The notes under the pieces are model-generated. The model was given only the letters and a program-made list of their open reading frames with translations. It had not been told where the DNA came from and ran no database searches. Positions 11,606 to 22,473 of a stretch of 64,000 nt of DNA are shown here, one piece after another; the stretch's first letter is position 1, and every line of letters begins with the position of its first letter. The stretch comes from Gracilariopsis chorda (lineage: Eukaryota; Rhodophyta; Florideophyceae; Gracilariales; Gracilariaceae): contig NBIV01000360.1 in the NCBI GenBank assembly GCA_003194525.1, positions 1 through 64,000 on the forward strand. The letters run 5' to 3'. The translations under genes were made by a program, and so were the position numbers.

Positions 11606-12415
11606 TCACAACATGCCTCTCATACGCTGTCCATAAACACCCCTTCTGGAAGCATAGACGGCGCCGAGCGCAACAGCGGCGCCCCCCAAAGCGGCCAGTC
11701 CGGCCACTTTAGGTCCGCGAGTGCTCTTGAAAAGAGCGCCCGCTAGCGCGCCAGCAGCTGCGTAGTTGACGGCGTCGTCCTGACAAGTATAGTTGTAAAT
11801 GGCGCTTTCGGAGATTGAAAAGGCCAGGGCCAAAACGCCCGCAGTGTTGGCCAGGAGCGCGGCGCGTCGTCCCACACCGTTGAGCACGGCGTTGAGTCGA
11901 AGTCGAGAAGACTTGCCAGCAGACTCTGCCAAGGCGGCACGCAGGCCCAACGCACCGCCCACACAAGCACCCGTAAGATAGCTACCACCTGCCAAATAGG
12001 TGAGCTGTTCTCCCCAAGCCTTCTTCCTAGTTGCGGCATAATCGTCAGCAAAGACGTAATCGACGGGGGAGCGCGGCGCAGAGCGCGGTTGTAGAATTGT
12101 CGGGTCGATACTACGCAGCCTGGAAAAGTCTAGGGCGGGTTCTGCGGAGCCGTTTGGGGGCGTCGGAAAGATATCCAACGGCTGTTGCTGGGAGACGGGG
12201 TCGAATTGGGCTGCAGGTTGGTCGTCAAAGGGGGTGGAGAAGGCGTCATTGGGGTCGGCGTGTTGCGTGAAGTCATGCGAAGCGGGAAGCTGTTGTCGAT
12301 AGGGGTCCGCGTAGGGGTCGGAGAACAAGGAGGCGTGCCCCGAAGACGCTTCACTTGCCGACTCAAGCGGCTCCGGCGGCGGCGGCGGCGGCGGCGAACT
12401 CCAGAACCACGACAT
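11606..12415 (-). CDS. TIM23: Mitochondrial import translocase subunit TIM23
   Basis: The 269-aa protein is the channel-forming subunit of the TIM23 complex, which passes presequence proteins across the inner mitochondrial membrane. The N-terminal half is hydrophilic and starts MSWFWSS followed by a run of prolines. The C-terminal half has the Tim17/22/23 membrane domain: TYLAGGSYLTGACVGGALG, then three more hydrophobic helices with GxxxG-like small residues. I chose the ATG at 12415 because the longer frame to 12496 adds only a low-complexity leader. The protein is longer than the yeast and plant forms (about 190-220 aa) because of the proline-rich leader. The gene is convergent with the SETD9-like gene, with 31 bp between stops. 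Confidence 0.9.
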   Translation of the reverse strand: MSWFWSSPPPPPPPEPLESASEASSGHASLFSDPYADPYRQQLPASHDFTQHADPNDAFSTPFDDQPAAQFDPVSQQQPLDIFPTPPNGSAEPALDFSRLRSIDPTILQPRSAPRSPVDYVFADDYAATRKKAWGEQLTYLAGGSYLTGACVGGALGLRAALAESAGKSSRLRLNAVLNGVGRRAALLANTAGVLALAFSISESAIYNYTCQDDAVNYAAAGALAGALFKSTRGPKVAGLAALGGAAVALGAVYASRRGVYGQRMRGML

Positions 12416-12714
12416 GACGACGACGAAGCGGTGCGCGTCCGCCAGCGCGTCGTTGTCGGCCGCAGACGCCGCGCGCACCCCAAAAGGACATTCCACTACG
12501 CTGCAAGCGTCGGCGCGCGGCTTACACTGTCACCCCACGATCCAACCGCCCACCGCCACGCCTTGTGCGTCGCATCGCCATCCTCCGTCACCATCGCCAT
12601 CGCGTCCGCGTCCGCGTCCCCGTCGCGCTCACCGCCACCCGCACCATAAAAAGCGCCTGCCGCCGTCCATCTTCGCGATTGCTCCTGCGACACTCCGCCA
12701 CCCTCCCCCAAAAA

Positions 12715-13594
12715 ATGACTTCAGCCCCTAACCAACTCTCCCCTCGCCGTTTGTTCGCCGCCTTCGTCGCGCACCACAACCCTCCACCCCCTCCGACCTC
12801 CTTCTCGCCGCGCTGCTTCCCCCCCGCCAGCTCTCCCCCCCAATTCCCCCCCAAACACTCCCACGCCCAACCCCCTCCTCACAGACCTCTTCACGGACGC
12901 TCTGCTCCGCGCCTCCCCCTCCGCCCTGCTCTTGCTCCACCACCTAATCTGCGCCTACCCCGCCGCGCTGCAACCGTACCTCTCCCTGCTGCACACCTCG
13001 CAACACGCCACGTTCACAAGCGCCTACACCCTCTACCTCAACAAGCTTCTCGCGCACCGCGCCCTTCCCTCCTCCCTCTCAACCTCTCAGTCGCCTGCAC
13101 AAATTCTAACCACGCTGCACAGCAAGCTGACTCTGCTAAGCGCGCTGCGAGCCGCCGCGCCGCCGGCGGCTTTTTCCGAGATCGCAGCGCTTCTCAGCGC
13201 CGACATGCATCTCCTCGCCGCAGACCTTTCCGCCGCTCTGCACCCCTTGAGAGAGGCCGTTCGCAGCATGGACCAGCTGTTCGCAATTGCGCTGCTCCAC
13301 GCCGTCCGCGAGTACACCGTGACAGTACAAGCGCTGCGTGCCGCATTTCCGGCCCACCTGCTGCCCGAATTCGCAGATCAGTCGCCGCTTATCACTGATC
13401 TGTGCCAGCTTATTACCCCCCCATGGCTAATTGCGCCTCCAACTCGCAAGCGATTAGGCAGCCTAACGGTAGCGCCAGCGCCAGCGCCAGCGCCAGCGCG
13501 TCGCTTTCCGCGCCGTCTGCGATCACGCCGCTTACCGCCGCTCAAATCTTCCCGCATGGCGAGAAGACTGGTCGGGGCTGGCATTGCACGTTGA
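12715..13594 (+). CDS. ANTH-like gene, frame-disrupted 5' part
   Basis: The first ATG after a C-rich leader (12715) opens a frame with LSPRRLFAAFVAHHN, but the coding-like signal then moves to the other two frames (SDLLLAALLPP, then NPLLTDLFTDALLRAS). It stays open from about 12860 to the stop at 13594. The long last part contains ALLLLHHLICAYPAALQPYL and SAYTLYLNKLLAHR, which resemble the helices of ANTH (AP180 N-terminal homology) domains that bind phosphoinositides and clathrin. The frame changes coincide with poly-C runs, so homopolymer sequence errors, very short introns or real decay are all possible. It overlaps the next gene by about 170 bp, which is unusual and suggests that one end is wrong. 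It looks like a diverged tandem duplicate of the downstream gene. Confidence 0.4.
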
Positions 13595-14550
13595 GCACTA
13601 ACAAGGGCGACAAGCGCTCCTCCCTCCCCCGAACAGCGCTGCTGCGCGCACTGCACATCAAACGTGTGGTTGGTGCGGCCACAAGCAGTAATCCGTACCC
13701 GCCGAACGTGAAGCAGGTGCAAGCACTGGTTCTCGTGGCGTCGCACGCGCACAAGCGATCAATGTGCGGCGTATTCAGTTCGGCGCCGCAACGATTGTGC
13801 GAGGCGCTTCGATCACGACTTGGGTCACGCGATGCGGTTGTGGTGTTGAAGGCTACCATGGCGTGTCACCATTTATTGAGGGCGAGTGGTAATGGCTGTT
13901 TTTGTGATATGCTGCTTTCGCAGAGAAGGCTGTTTGACAAGGCGCGCTATTCGGATGAACATGGGCGACAGCGTTTGACGCGTTTGGTACGGTGTTACGG
14001 GGCGTATATGCTGCAACTGTTGTCCATGCGCAGCTTGCTGCGATTCCCGACGTTTGAAGCTGTTCGCGACGCGGTGTTCTTTGACAAGGTTGCGTTGGCG
14101 AGCGTGTTGGAGGCTTTACCGGTGGTGATGTACACGGTTCGGTTGGGACTGGACGTGATTGAACGGTGCGTGGTTGCGGTTGATTGCAGCGCGTCGGCGA
14201 GCAAAATGGTGGTTATGGACGTTGGGCAGTTGTGGAGCGCTGTGTGTGGTGTGATGGTGCGGTTGCGACGGGAGGGTGGTGGGGTGGGTTGGGGCGATGA
14301 GTGTGCGGGACTGGACACGCTGATGAACGATGTGGAGCACTTTTGCAGCCTGCACGAGGCTGTTGTGCAGGCGTTGAGGGATGCGCGCGTGGAGGAGGAA
14401 AGCAAGGCAGTGTTGCAGATTGGGGATGCGCGCGCGTTTGTACGCGACCTGCAGCTGGAAGGGGGGGAGGAGATGGGGGTGAGGAGGGAGTTGGGGCGTT
14501 TGGGAGATGGGCTTGCACACTGCGGCGACGACGCACGGCGGAGCGGGTGA
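13423..14550 (+). CDS. ANTH-domain clathrin-assembly protein (AP180-like)
   Basis: The 375-aa product has an ANTH-type helical domain beginning near residue 82. Seen: ALHIKRVVGAATSSNPYPPN, then VQALVLVASHAH, a VVVLKATMACHHLLRASGNG helix pair (the family's K-x-L-x-x-x-H-x-L-L signature), and a third block LTRLVRCYGAYMLQLL. Such proteins bind PI(4,5)P2 and clathrin at endocytic or trans-Golgi membranes. The C-terminal tail is short and lacks obvious DPF/NPF clathrin or AP-2 motifs, so the protein may be only the membrane-binding module. A (GCGCCA)n tract near the start encodes Ser-Ala repeats. The start ATG at 13423 is the first in this frame. Assignment rests on motif pattern, so it is moderately secure. 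Confidence 0.65.
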   Translation: MANCASNSQAIRQPNGSASASASASASLSAPSAITPLTAAQIFPHGEKTGRGWHCTLSTNKGDKRSSLPRTALLRALHIKRVVGAATSSNPYPPNVKQVQALVLVASHAHKRSMCGVFSSAPQRLCEALRSRLGSRDAVVVLKATMACHHLLRASGNGCFCDMLLSQRRLFDKARYSDEHGRQRLTRLVRCYGAYMLQLLSMRSLLRFPTFEAVRDAVFFDKVALASVLEALPVVMYTVRLGLDVIERCVVAVDCSASASKMVVMDVGQLWSAVCGVMVRLRREGGGVGWGDECAGLDTLMNDVEHFCSLHEAVVQALRDARVEEESKAVLQIGDARAFVRDLQLEGGEEMGVRRELGRLGDGLAHCGDDARRSG

Positions 14551-15548
14551 AACAGCTGAACCGGGTGCTGGAGGAGGAGGGGGGGGGAAAGAAGGCGTCG
14601 CCGGCATCGTCGGAGAGCTCGCACAGGTCTGCGAAGAGCGTGCGCTTCGCTGAGCCGGTGGTGGTGGTGGTGGGGGGGGTGTGTGTGGGGGGAAGGGGAC
14701 GAGGGGGAGAGGGGGAGGGGCGGCGGCAGGAGGTGAAGGGAGTAGTTGTAGTGATGGGGGCAGCAAGAGCAGCAACGGTCAGCAGTGCGAGTGCGGCGAC
14801 CAGTGCGGCAGCGTCGTGTGCGGCGTGCGGCTGGCGGAGGCAGTTGCGCGCTCGCGCTCGGGGGGCGCGCGCGTGACGCGTGCGCGCGCGCGCCGCTCGC
14901 CAACGCACGGCTGAAACGCTGTTTTGCGCACTTTTGTGCACTGTTTTTCGCTCCGCGTGCGCGCGCGTGCGCGCGTGTCGCGCGCGTGTCGCCGCGCGCA
15001 CATGTGGTCGCCACGGCGCGCGCGCGACACGCGCGCCTGCGCATGCGATCCGCAACGCGCGCCTCTCGTGAGCGCCGCGTGCCGAGCACTCAGCCGCGCG
15101 CCACTTTTGTTTCGCGCACGCCTTGCACCGCTCTCACGTCTGTCGTGGCGCCTGCGTCCCCCCCCCCGCGCGCGCGCCGCCCCCCCCCCCCCCCCCCCCT
15201 CCCGAACAGCGCGCCCGCGCTCGCTGCGCTCCCCCGCAGGCGCTGTGCGAGCGCCCGTTGTGTACGTGTGCCACACCCCGTTTTCACGCCCCCCGCCTGC
15301 CGTCGCACGCCTTTTAAACCGCCTTCGTGTCGGCGCTTCCTGCCCCCTCCCCCCCACCCTTCTCGCTCGCACCGTCGCCTTCCCCGCCACCCCCCACCGC
15401 CCCTTCCCGTCTTTGTCGCTTCGTGTGCTTTCCGTTCTCCCCGCCTTGCCCCAACACGCTTGTGCCTCCGCCTACCCTCCCTCCTCCAGATCCTCACCCT
15501 GCCCCCCGCTCCCTTGCCAACATTCGTCCCCGCCTCCCTTCGTCCGCC
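14551..15548. other. GC-extreme low-complexity spacer and TUP1 leader
   Basis: This kilobase is extremely GC-rich. It contains GGGGGTG runs (14580-14760), alternating CGCG/GCGC tracts (14860-15060) and a run of twenty C (15180-15199). Many frames stay open by composition alone and I call none of them genes. The last 230 bp are pyrimidine-rich and probably hold the promoter and 5' leader of the TUP1 gene. Confidence 0.6.
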
Positions 15549-15958
15549 ATGAACTCGGCGCAGCAACAACACTCTCAACAACTCATACCCAGCGCTTCGC
15601 AGCCCCGCGCAGTGCCGCATGCACTCTCCAACCCGCCCGTGCACGCAGTCCCCCCCGATCGCCCCTCGCTCCGCTACTCCGAGTTGCTCGACCAGCTGCG
15701 CGCCGAATATGAAGCCGTCGTCACCGAGAACAAGACCTTTCGCTCCGTCAGAGAGGAGTATCAGCGAAAGGCCGAACAGCAACTCAACGACCTCAACAAC
15801 ATGGAACGCGCCTTGGAGGAACTTGAACGAAAGCACCAACACATTAAGGAACAGTATGATTCCGAAATCGGTCGACTCAAGGCACACGCTGCGAATACTG
15901 CCGCCCTGCCCTCTGCCCCCGTTGCCGTCACTGCGCAGCAGCAGCCGCCGCACCAGCC

Positions 15959-16000
<42 letters not shown>

Positions 16001-17927
16001 GCAACAACAACAACCTCAGCAACAACCACGCACCCAACAGACTCAGCAGCCCCACGTTTCGCCGCATGCTTCCGAGCCCTCTGCTCAGCCTACCGCCCCG
16101 CAGTTACAGCAGCATCACACCCCGCATTCCGCCCCTCCGCACCACTCCCCCGTCGCCGCCATGCCCAAGAGCACAGACGTACCGTCCATGGTTGCGCGTT
16201 CTGCTGCCCCCAAGTTGAGCACCATCCCGCCGCCGAGAACCCACCTCGTTGCCGATGCCTCTTCTGCAATCCCCTCCTACTCGCCTTCCTTGCATGCTTC
16301 GTTTGCTGTGTCCCGAGCACTTGATCAGCACCATCATTCCGCCATGCCTCACCCGCACCAACATCAACAGAAACACCACCCCTTACATCCAGCCCAAACC
16401 CCGTCGGCCCACCCGCCCATGCACCAGTCCGCCAGTCACCCCATGCAGCAGCCCACTGTTGCCCAGCCGCATCACGTCAAGTTCCCGCGTCTTCAGGCAC
16501 CCGCCACCCATCCGCAGCCACAGCCTCCCCATGCTTCGCTTCCTCTGCCCTCTCCGGCTACGCTCGGATCAGGCCCTTCTGCCATTCCACCCATCATGCA
16601 CAACGCTCCGCAGAACCCCCCTAGGGGTTTGGCACCGCCACCGCCGCCGCCGCCGCCGTCCAAGGTGCACAACATTGACTTGATGACCAATGGCCCTACC
16701 CACGACGATATGATGCAACAGCACCCCGTGTCCTTCAAGAAGGACTACGCCATGACCGCTCCGCATGTTCCGGCCAGGGGTCCGCCTGCTATGATGGCTC
16801 CGAACACCATGCCTGGCCAACCGCCTCTCACTCAACATACATTCAGACACCGCCCACCTATGGGTATTGCTCAGCTTGGATCCCAGCCGCACCATGTGTC
16901 TATGCACTCCCAACAGCCCTCGCAACCAGATGACTGGACCGTCACTCAAGGGCGCACCGCAAACGGCTCCAAGGTTAACATGAAGCTTAACCTGCAGTAC
17001 ACTCTGCCGCATGGCTCGGTCGTGTGCTGCGTACGTTACAGCTGGGACGGAATGTTCCTTGCTACTGGTTCCAATCGCTCGGCAGATATCTATGACGCTC
17101 AGACCGGACACAAGGTGGCTACCTTCTCTAAGGATATGAGTGCTGAGCCCACCGAAATGCAAACGCCCGACAGCTACGTCCGAGCAGTTTGCTTCTCGCC
17201 GGACGGCAACTGGCTCATCACCGGCGCGGAGGATCACGTTGTCAAGGTGTGGGACGTGCGCAGCCGCACGGTCAAGCACAGGCTCATTGGACACAGCACT
17301 GATATTTATTCGGTTGATGCTAGTGCGAACAGTCAGTTTATTATTTCTGGGTCGGGAGATAAGCGCGCCAAGCTTTGGAATTTGGAAACCGGCGCCCTCA
17401 TGTCTACGCTTGGCGGGGAGTACGGCCCCACCGACGGCATCACATCCGTTTCCGTGAGCCCCACCAGTCAGCATGTGGCCGCAGGATCGCTGGACAAGAT
17501 AGTGAGAGTGTGGGACGTGGAGACCAGTCGCCTTGTGAGACAGTTTGAGGGACACAAGGATTCTGTATATTCGGTTGCATTTTCGCCGGACGGACGCAGC
17601 ATTCTATCTGGGTCGCTTGATAAGACGCTGAAACTGTGGGATTTGGCCGCGTCGCCTCAAATGTCTAACCAATGCCGCTATTCGTTCCCGGGTCACACCG
17701 ACTTTGTGTTATCGGTTACGTTCAGCCCAGATAATCGGTGGCTGATCTCAGGCTCTAAAGATCGCACGGTACAGTTCTGGGATCCTCGACAACCTAGCGT
17801 GTCTGTGACTTTGCAGGGTCACAAGAACTCGGTCATCAGCATAGCTCACAATCCTGCGACGCACACCATGGCTACAGGGTCTGGTGACTGCCGCGCTCGT
17901 ACATGGAGTTATACCACCACTTACTAA
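15549..17927 (+). CDS. TUP1: TUP1-like WD40 transcriptional corepressor
   Basis: The 792-aa protein matches the Tup1/Groucho-type corepressor plan. Residues about 40-114 form the N-terminal coiled coil that tetramerises Tup1 (YSELLDQLRAEYEAV, then heptads through DLNNMERALEELERKHQ). Residues about 137-157 are a polyglutamine tract encoded by (CAA)n. A long Pro/His/Gln-rich linker follows. From about residue 480 to the end there are seven WD40 repeats, with typical GH-x-D...W-D signatures such as VRAVCFSPDGNWLITGAEDH and VKVWDV. Tup1 is recruited by sequence-specific DNA-binding proteins and represses through histones and Mediator; that role here is inferred from family. I chose the ATG at 15549 because the coil follows shortly and the upstream frame is C-rich leader. 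Confidence 0.93.
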
Positions 17928-18843
17928 CACCGCGAGGCTGGCAAGTTTGGCTTTTATTTTTCTTTTTTTTTTGAGGGGAGGGGAGGGAGGGTGGCGGTGG
18001 GGGGTAGGGGTAGGGGTAGGGGTAGGAGTGGGGTGGAGGACAGGGGGACGCAGGAGGCAGATGAACGGGCTGAAGATGGCGTATGATCGTCAGTACACTC
18101 TTGTGACGCGTAGAGCAAGCGGAGTTGGTTGTGGGGTTTAGGTTTTTAAGGTAGGCGGTGTGGCTAGTGGCATACATAATTTTAAGTGGTGAGTGTGTGT
18201 TGGAACTTCGGCAATCACTGACGCGTGATCCGCTGCTGCGCGAGTCTTGCAGCTCAAGACCCTCTCATATTTCTGTCTTATGTGTGCGTGTGTGTGAGTG
18301 CTTGGTGTGTGTACATGCAGAAATTAGCTTTTTTGCGAGTTCTAAATCGATGGCCAATAAAAAAGTCTTAAATTTGGAAAGACCGCGCTGCACAGTAACG
18401 CTGCGCCGCATCTATCGCGCCCTGTCTAACGCAGTAAATGATAGATCTCTATGGCGCTTTTCTACCGAGAAACGGCCATCAATATATCGTTCAGCCTGCT
18501 TTCTGGCTCGTTCTGTGATCTCTTGTTCCGAGACGGCTCAGTTTGGTCTTCCTGTCTTGTGCTTCCAAGCCGTTATGTTATACCCGTTGTCTCGCAGCTC
18601 CAGCACCTGTGGTTGTTCTTGGCTGATTCGTTGCAAGGCGTTGTCGCTTTGCGCACTGCCTTCGTGGTGTCAATCGCGAGGGTAGGCACCACATCACAAC
18701 AGCTGCTTGCATCCTTCGAAAGCTTTCTAACGCAAGCATGACAATACTGCGCACGCTGAAGAATAAACGCAAACTGCAGCTTCGTGCACTTCATACAGGT
18801 TTTTATGGCAGCGACGTGCGACACAACTAATGAGGAAACGGCC
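17928..18843. other. 3' spacer between TUP1 and CAP-D3
   Basis: No gene is recognised. Directly after the TUP1 stop there is a T-rich stretch and then a G-rich tract (17975-18053), listed separately. Reading frames at 18158-18741 have no domain. The two flanking genes converge here, so this holds both 3' ends. Confidence 0.5.
17975..18053 (+). repeat. G-rich tract with (GGGGTA) repeats
   Basis: GAGGGGAGGGGAGGGAGGG is followed by four GGGGTA units (18001-18026) and further G-runs. The tract can form G-quadruplexes on the sense strand of the TUP1 3' region. It resembles a short interstitial telomere-like repeat, but four units are too few to claim telomeric origin. Confidence 0.7.
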
Positions 18844-21800
18844 TCAAACCGCGAGGAGGGACGCTTGTCCGCTTGCACATTCACCTGTAAACTGTGATTG
18901 GGCACTACTACTAGACGTCTCACGCAATCGCGACCTCTTCTTTCTCGCGTGATCTTCTCCAGGAGAACTGATTTTGACTGAGGGTGCTGCTCTTTTCTTT
19001 TCCACACCCTTGGCAATTTGATGTTCTATCTCAGCCCGCATCACAGGGTTGCCAACAATCAGCGAAAGTGAATCGCGATGTGGCTGCAGTAGAACACAGA
19101 GGCAGTCCATGATGTTCTTAATCATCGGCGAACGACGCTTCTCCAGCATGTGCCGCAGCTCAAGAAGGGAAGGAACCATCGCATCGCGCAGTTCGCATTC
19201 TTGAACCTTCTTTAACAAGGCTGCTTTCTTCGTTTGCAATTGCTCATTCTGTTGGCTACAGCTGCTCGCAACCTTTTCCGTTTCGTCATCGGCAAATTCG
19301 TCAACGCCACCGTCGGACGCTCGTGCCCGTGAAAATGGGTTGAGATGTTCTGAAGCGAGGAGCGCCAACACATCTTCGACCACGCTCATGACGGAGGGAA
19401 TAGACAAATCAAGCTTTTCATCGAGCACATTGGAAAGGATGTCTGTGCGCAGACGCCCACAAAGTCGTACCCTATGTTCCAGACGAATCCCTTGCAGAAA
19501 CGTGTCATAAACGATACGTCGCTTCGAGTAGTCCTCCAACCCAAGATCGGCCGTACACCTGCTTGGTGAGCCTTTGGCAAAGCTGTTATACGTTCCGCCC
19601 TCTAAGCAGTTGTTCAAAACGAAAATGAGCTCAACAAAAGAAACAGCGAGAATTGAAGCGTTTTTCGTTGCTATCACCCGGAGAAGTGCAAACTCTGCTG
19701 TTGACCGAACTGTACTGCACGGGTCTAACAATCCCTTTGCAATATGGTAAAACAACCGTCCGGTGCGTATTTTGATGTAGTCCTGCTGCAGCAGATCAAC
19801 CAAAGACGTAATCACCTGTACTCTCACAAACTCAGACGGGTCAAGGAGAAGGGCGGCGAGTCGGGGAACAAACGGTTCCACGACAGCTGTATAATGACGA
19901 CATAGGTCACACAACACTATGACGGCGTTACTTCTCGTAGCACTGCTGGTTGCGTTATCCAGTTCATGAACGAACACTGATAACAGACGCCTTGTTAGCG
20001 CTTCACCGATTCTCTTAGGCTTGACGATCTTTCCCTCAGTTTCTTTTGCCTGATGACACGAATCAGCAAAACCTTCACTTAAGCACAGCTTGCCGAGCGT
20101 TGTGATGGCCAGTGCACGAAGGGATGACGAAGTCTGAACATTGCTGGTCATCGCCTCGACAAAAGTAACCACCGAAGAAGGCGGTGCACTTCGCATTCGG
20201 AAAGAAACGCAAACACTTCCAATGATATGGAGCAGAGCAACAATCAAATCATCTTCAAGCCCTTCCTCGTTCTCAGATAGAAAAGCTTCACACTGTTCCA
20301 AAATCTCGTCCCCAAGACCTGGTGAAAGTGCGCTGAGCAACTGAGCCGACGACGCGATAAACGATCCGTGCTTCCATACGCGCTTAGTCTTCATGCGTGG
20401 GAAGAGTACGGGAATCAGCAACTTTTCCAGTTTCTTCTTCGACTCTGGTTTTAAAAGACTGACGAGACTGACCGCAGTTACACAAGCGGTGGCGTTATGA
20501 CGGGAAACAATTTCATCCAGGAGAGTTTGATTTCCAAGTGCACGAAGAACAAGTTTTGCGCCAGCATTGCCACTGCTTGCAATCGCTTCAATAACAATCC
20601 ACGATCCGGCTCTAACGCCGCCATCTATTTCTTCAAGATCTTTACGCCGAGCAAGATCAACAAGAAAACCGAGTTGCAAAGTACTGAACTCATTCTTTCG
20701 AGCCATAGACACCACAGCCTTCTTACAAAGTTCAACCAACTGAAGACGACCCTCCCCAATCTGTTGTAAAAACAAGTGTGAAAGGCTTTGAGAGCGGTTT
20801 TGGGATGGAATTGAACAGGCGCCGATGCCGCTAAGGAAGATGGTGTTCACATTTGTGATACAGACTTGTTGGCACCGAGAGTCTGTGTCGTTGAGAAGCG
20901 GCAGTACAGCTTGCATCCACAGAGGGAGCACTTCTTGCAACACCGAGAACCTAGTAGCGGTCCCCGAGAGTTTGAGGACGACTTGAGAGAGATGCTTGAC
21001 AGCGGATTGCCTTACCAATGCGGAGGTGTCATTACAGCGGAGATGCATGGCGTGTGAGAAAGAGAGAATATAATGCTCACTCTTGCGATCTGTGATCGAG
21101 ACGTCAACAGCGCCATTCTGTTCTGATGCGTCAGCCGTCGCTTTCGTTTGCAGGTCCTGCGCGATGGAAGATAATGGAGATATCAAGTGCTCACAAACGA
21201 AGCCAACAAGCTCAAGTGCATTTCGACGCACTCTCGACTTATCATCGCGCATGCGGAACGGCACGTGTTCCATGACCGGACGCAAAACACGCTGTGTCAG
21301 CTGTGCGTCGGCACGACCACAAACGCTTTGTAGACAGCTCAGCAAGGTGAGCAACGCAGCTGCTCGCACTGTTGGAACGCGATCACTGACGCGTAGACAA
21401 AGTGTAGAGACGAGTTGACAAGCATCTTGTTGATTTTGGGAAAAGAAGAGTTGCACATTTTGAATAGCTAACAGACGAACAGACGCTCGGGAATGAGTAA
21501 GTGCTTTGATGAAGAAGGTGTGCAAAGAGGTCTTGGATAGATGAGAAGATGTCGTAGCAACATTGTGAATGAAGGTTGCCACTGTTGCACGGGTTTCGGC
21601 CCTATCTGGAGCGCGCAGACAACACGTTTGTAAGAAGCGTAGTAGAGGACATGGAAGGTTTGCGGAGGGCGGTTCGGATTCGGAGTCGGGTTGAGGATGT
21701 TGTAGAATGTTGTGTTCAACATTTGCAAGTTGGACGATGATGTCGGTTAAGACGGCGCGATTGGGAGCGGGAAGACGGGTTGATACAAGGGGTATGCATG

Positions 21801-22305
21801 CGTTATACGTGAGTGAAATGACGACGGGGTTGAGATGGGGGTGAGCGAGGATAGCTTGGAAGAGCGGGAGGAGGAGTTTTAAGAGCTGAGCGTTAGCGTG
21901 ACGAATGAAATGGGCGATAGTGCGAAGCAGGAGTGAGACGGCGGTACGGTCTGAGAGGTCGATGAAGCGGTTTTGCAGAAGGCTTAAAAGGAGGCGGGCT
22001 GTTTGAAGAGGGGTGGTTTGTGCTTTCTGTTCGTGAGGAAGAGTGAGGGCGTGTAGTGAGGCGTCGAAGAGGAGCTCATCGTACGTGAGCGGGGCGGTGG
22101 ATATGAGCGTGAGATAGAGATGTGCGGCTGGGAGGGCGTTTGAAGGTGGACGAGCGTGAAGAGCGGATAGGGCGCTTTGTTTAATTGCGGTTTGGAGCGA
22201 AAGCGCGGGGGTGTCGGTGGAGTTGGCGGAGAGGTCTGCCTTGAGTTCGCGGAGACGGTGCTCGACGGCGGTTGTGGATGTGTCTGGTGAGGGCGAAGAT
22301 GGCAT
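18844..22305 (-). CDS. NCAPD3: Condensin II subunit CAP-D3
   Basis: The 1153-aa protein is an all-helical HEAT-repeat protein of the condensin-2 D3 family, which with SMC2/SMC4, CAP-H2 and CAP-G2 compacts mitotic chromosomes. Seen: HEAT repeats such as FVRVQVITSLVDLLQQDYIK, TVRSTAEFALLRVIATKN and ALVRQSAVKHLSQV. After the repeats comes the D3-specific stretch SFVELIFVLNNCLEG, followed by KRRIVYDTFLQGI and a conserved helix through LSNVLDEKLDLSIPSV. It is shorter than animal D3 (about 1500 aa), lacking much of the C-terminal tail; the end here is basic (ARKKRSRLR). The frame extends to an ATG at 22383. I prefer 22305 because it leaves more room for a promoter before the neighbour that ends at 22474. 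No intron is needed. Confidence 0.85.
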   Translation of the reverse strand: MPSSPSPDTSTTAVEHRLRELKADLSANSTDTPALSLQTAIKQSALSALHARPPSNALPAAHLYLTLISTAPLTYDELLFDASLHALTLPHEQKAQTTPLQTARLLLSLLQNRFIDLSDRTAVSLLLRTIAHFIRHANAQLLKLLLPLFQAILAHPHLNPVVISLTYNACIPLVSTRLPAPNRAVLTDIIVQLANVEHNILQHPQPDSESEPPSANLPCPLLRFLQTCCLRAPDRAETRATVATFIHNVATTSSHLSKTSLHTFFIKALTHSRASVRLLAIQNVQLFFSQNQQDACQLVSTLCLRVSDRVPTVRAAALLTLLSCLQSVCGRADAQLTQRVLRPVMEHVPFRMRDDKSRVRRNALELVGFVCEHLISPLSSIAQDLQTKATADASEQNGAVDVSITDRKSEHYILSFSHAMHLRCNDTSALVRQSAVKHLSQVVLKLSGTATRFSVLQEVLPLWMQAVLPLLNDTDSRCQQVCITNVNTIFLSGIGACSIPSQNRSQSLSHLFLQQIGEGRLQLVELCKKAVVSMARKNEFSTLQLGFLVDLARRKDLEEIDGGVRAGSWIVIEAIASSGNAGAKLVLRALGNQTLLDEIVSRHNATACVTAVSLVSLLKPESKKKLEKLLIPVLFPRMKTKRVWKHGSFIASSAQLLSALSPGLGDEILEQCEAFLSENEEGLEDDLIVALLHIIGSVCVSFRMRSAPPSSVVTFVEAMTSNVQTSSSLRALAITTLGKLCLSEGFADSCHQAKETEGKIVKPKRIGEALTRRLLSVFVHELDNATSSATRSNAVIVLCDLCRHYTAVVEPFVPRLAALLLDPSEFVRVQVITSLVDLLQQDYIKIRTGRLFYHIAKGLLDPCSTVRSTAEFALLRVIATKNASILAVSFVELIFVLNNCLEGGTYNSFAKGSPSRCTADLGLEDYSKRRIVYDTFLQGIRLEHRVRLCGRLRTDILSNVLDEKLDLSIPSVMSVVEDVLALLASEHLNPFSRARASDGGVDEFADDETEKVASSCSQQNEQLQTKKAALLKKVQECELRDAMVPSLLELRHMLEKRRSPMIKNIMDCLCVLLQPHRDSLSLIVGNPVMRAEIEHQIAKGVEKKRAAPSVKISSPGEDHARKKRSRLRETSSSSAQSQFTGECASGQASLLAV

Positions 22306-22473
22306 GGCGAAGAAGGCGAGGCGCGATGAAGCTGCGTTTGGCCTGGACTTGGGGTAGATGCGGGTTTGACGAAGATGGGGCATTGGCACGGAAGAGCACT
22401 TTGCCGTTTTGAAGGTTTGAAAGTTTAAAAATGAGGGCTTTTACTTTGCGCGCTTCAAGAGAGACGGACGGAC

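Noticed and set aside
13995-15552. Several long overlapping frames on both strands
   Set aside because: Extreme GC removes stop codons in every frame; products are Arg, Pro and Ala runs.
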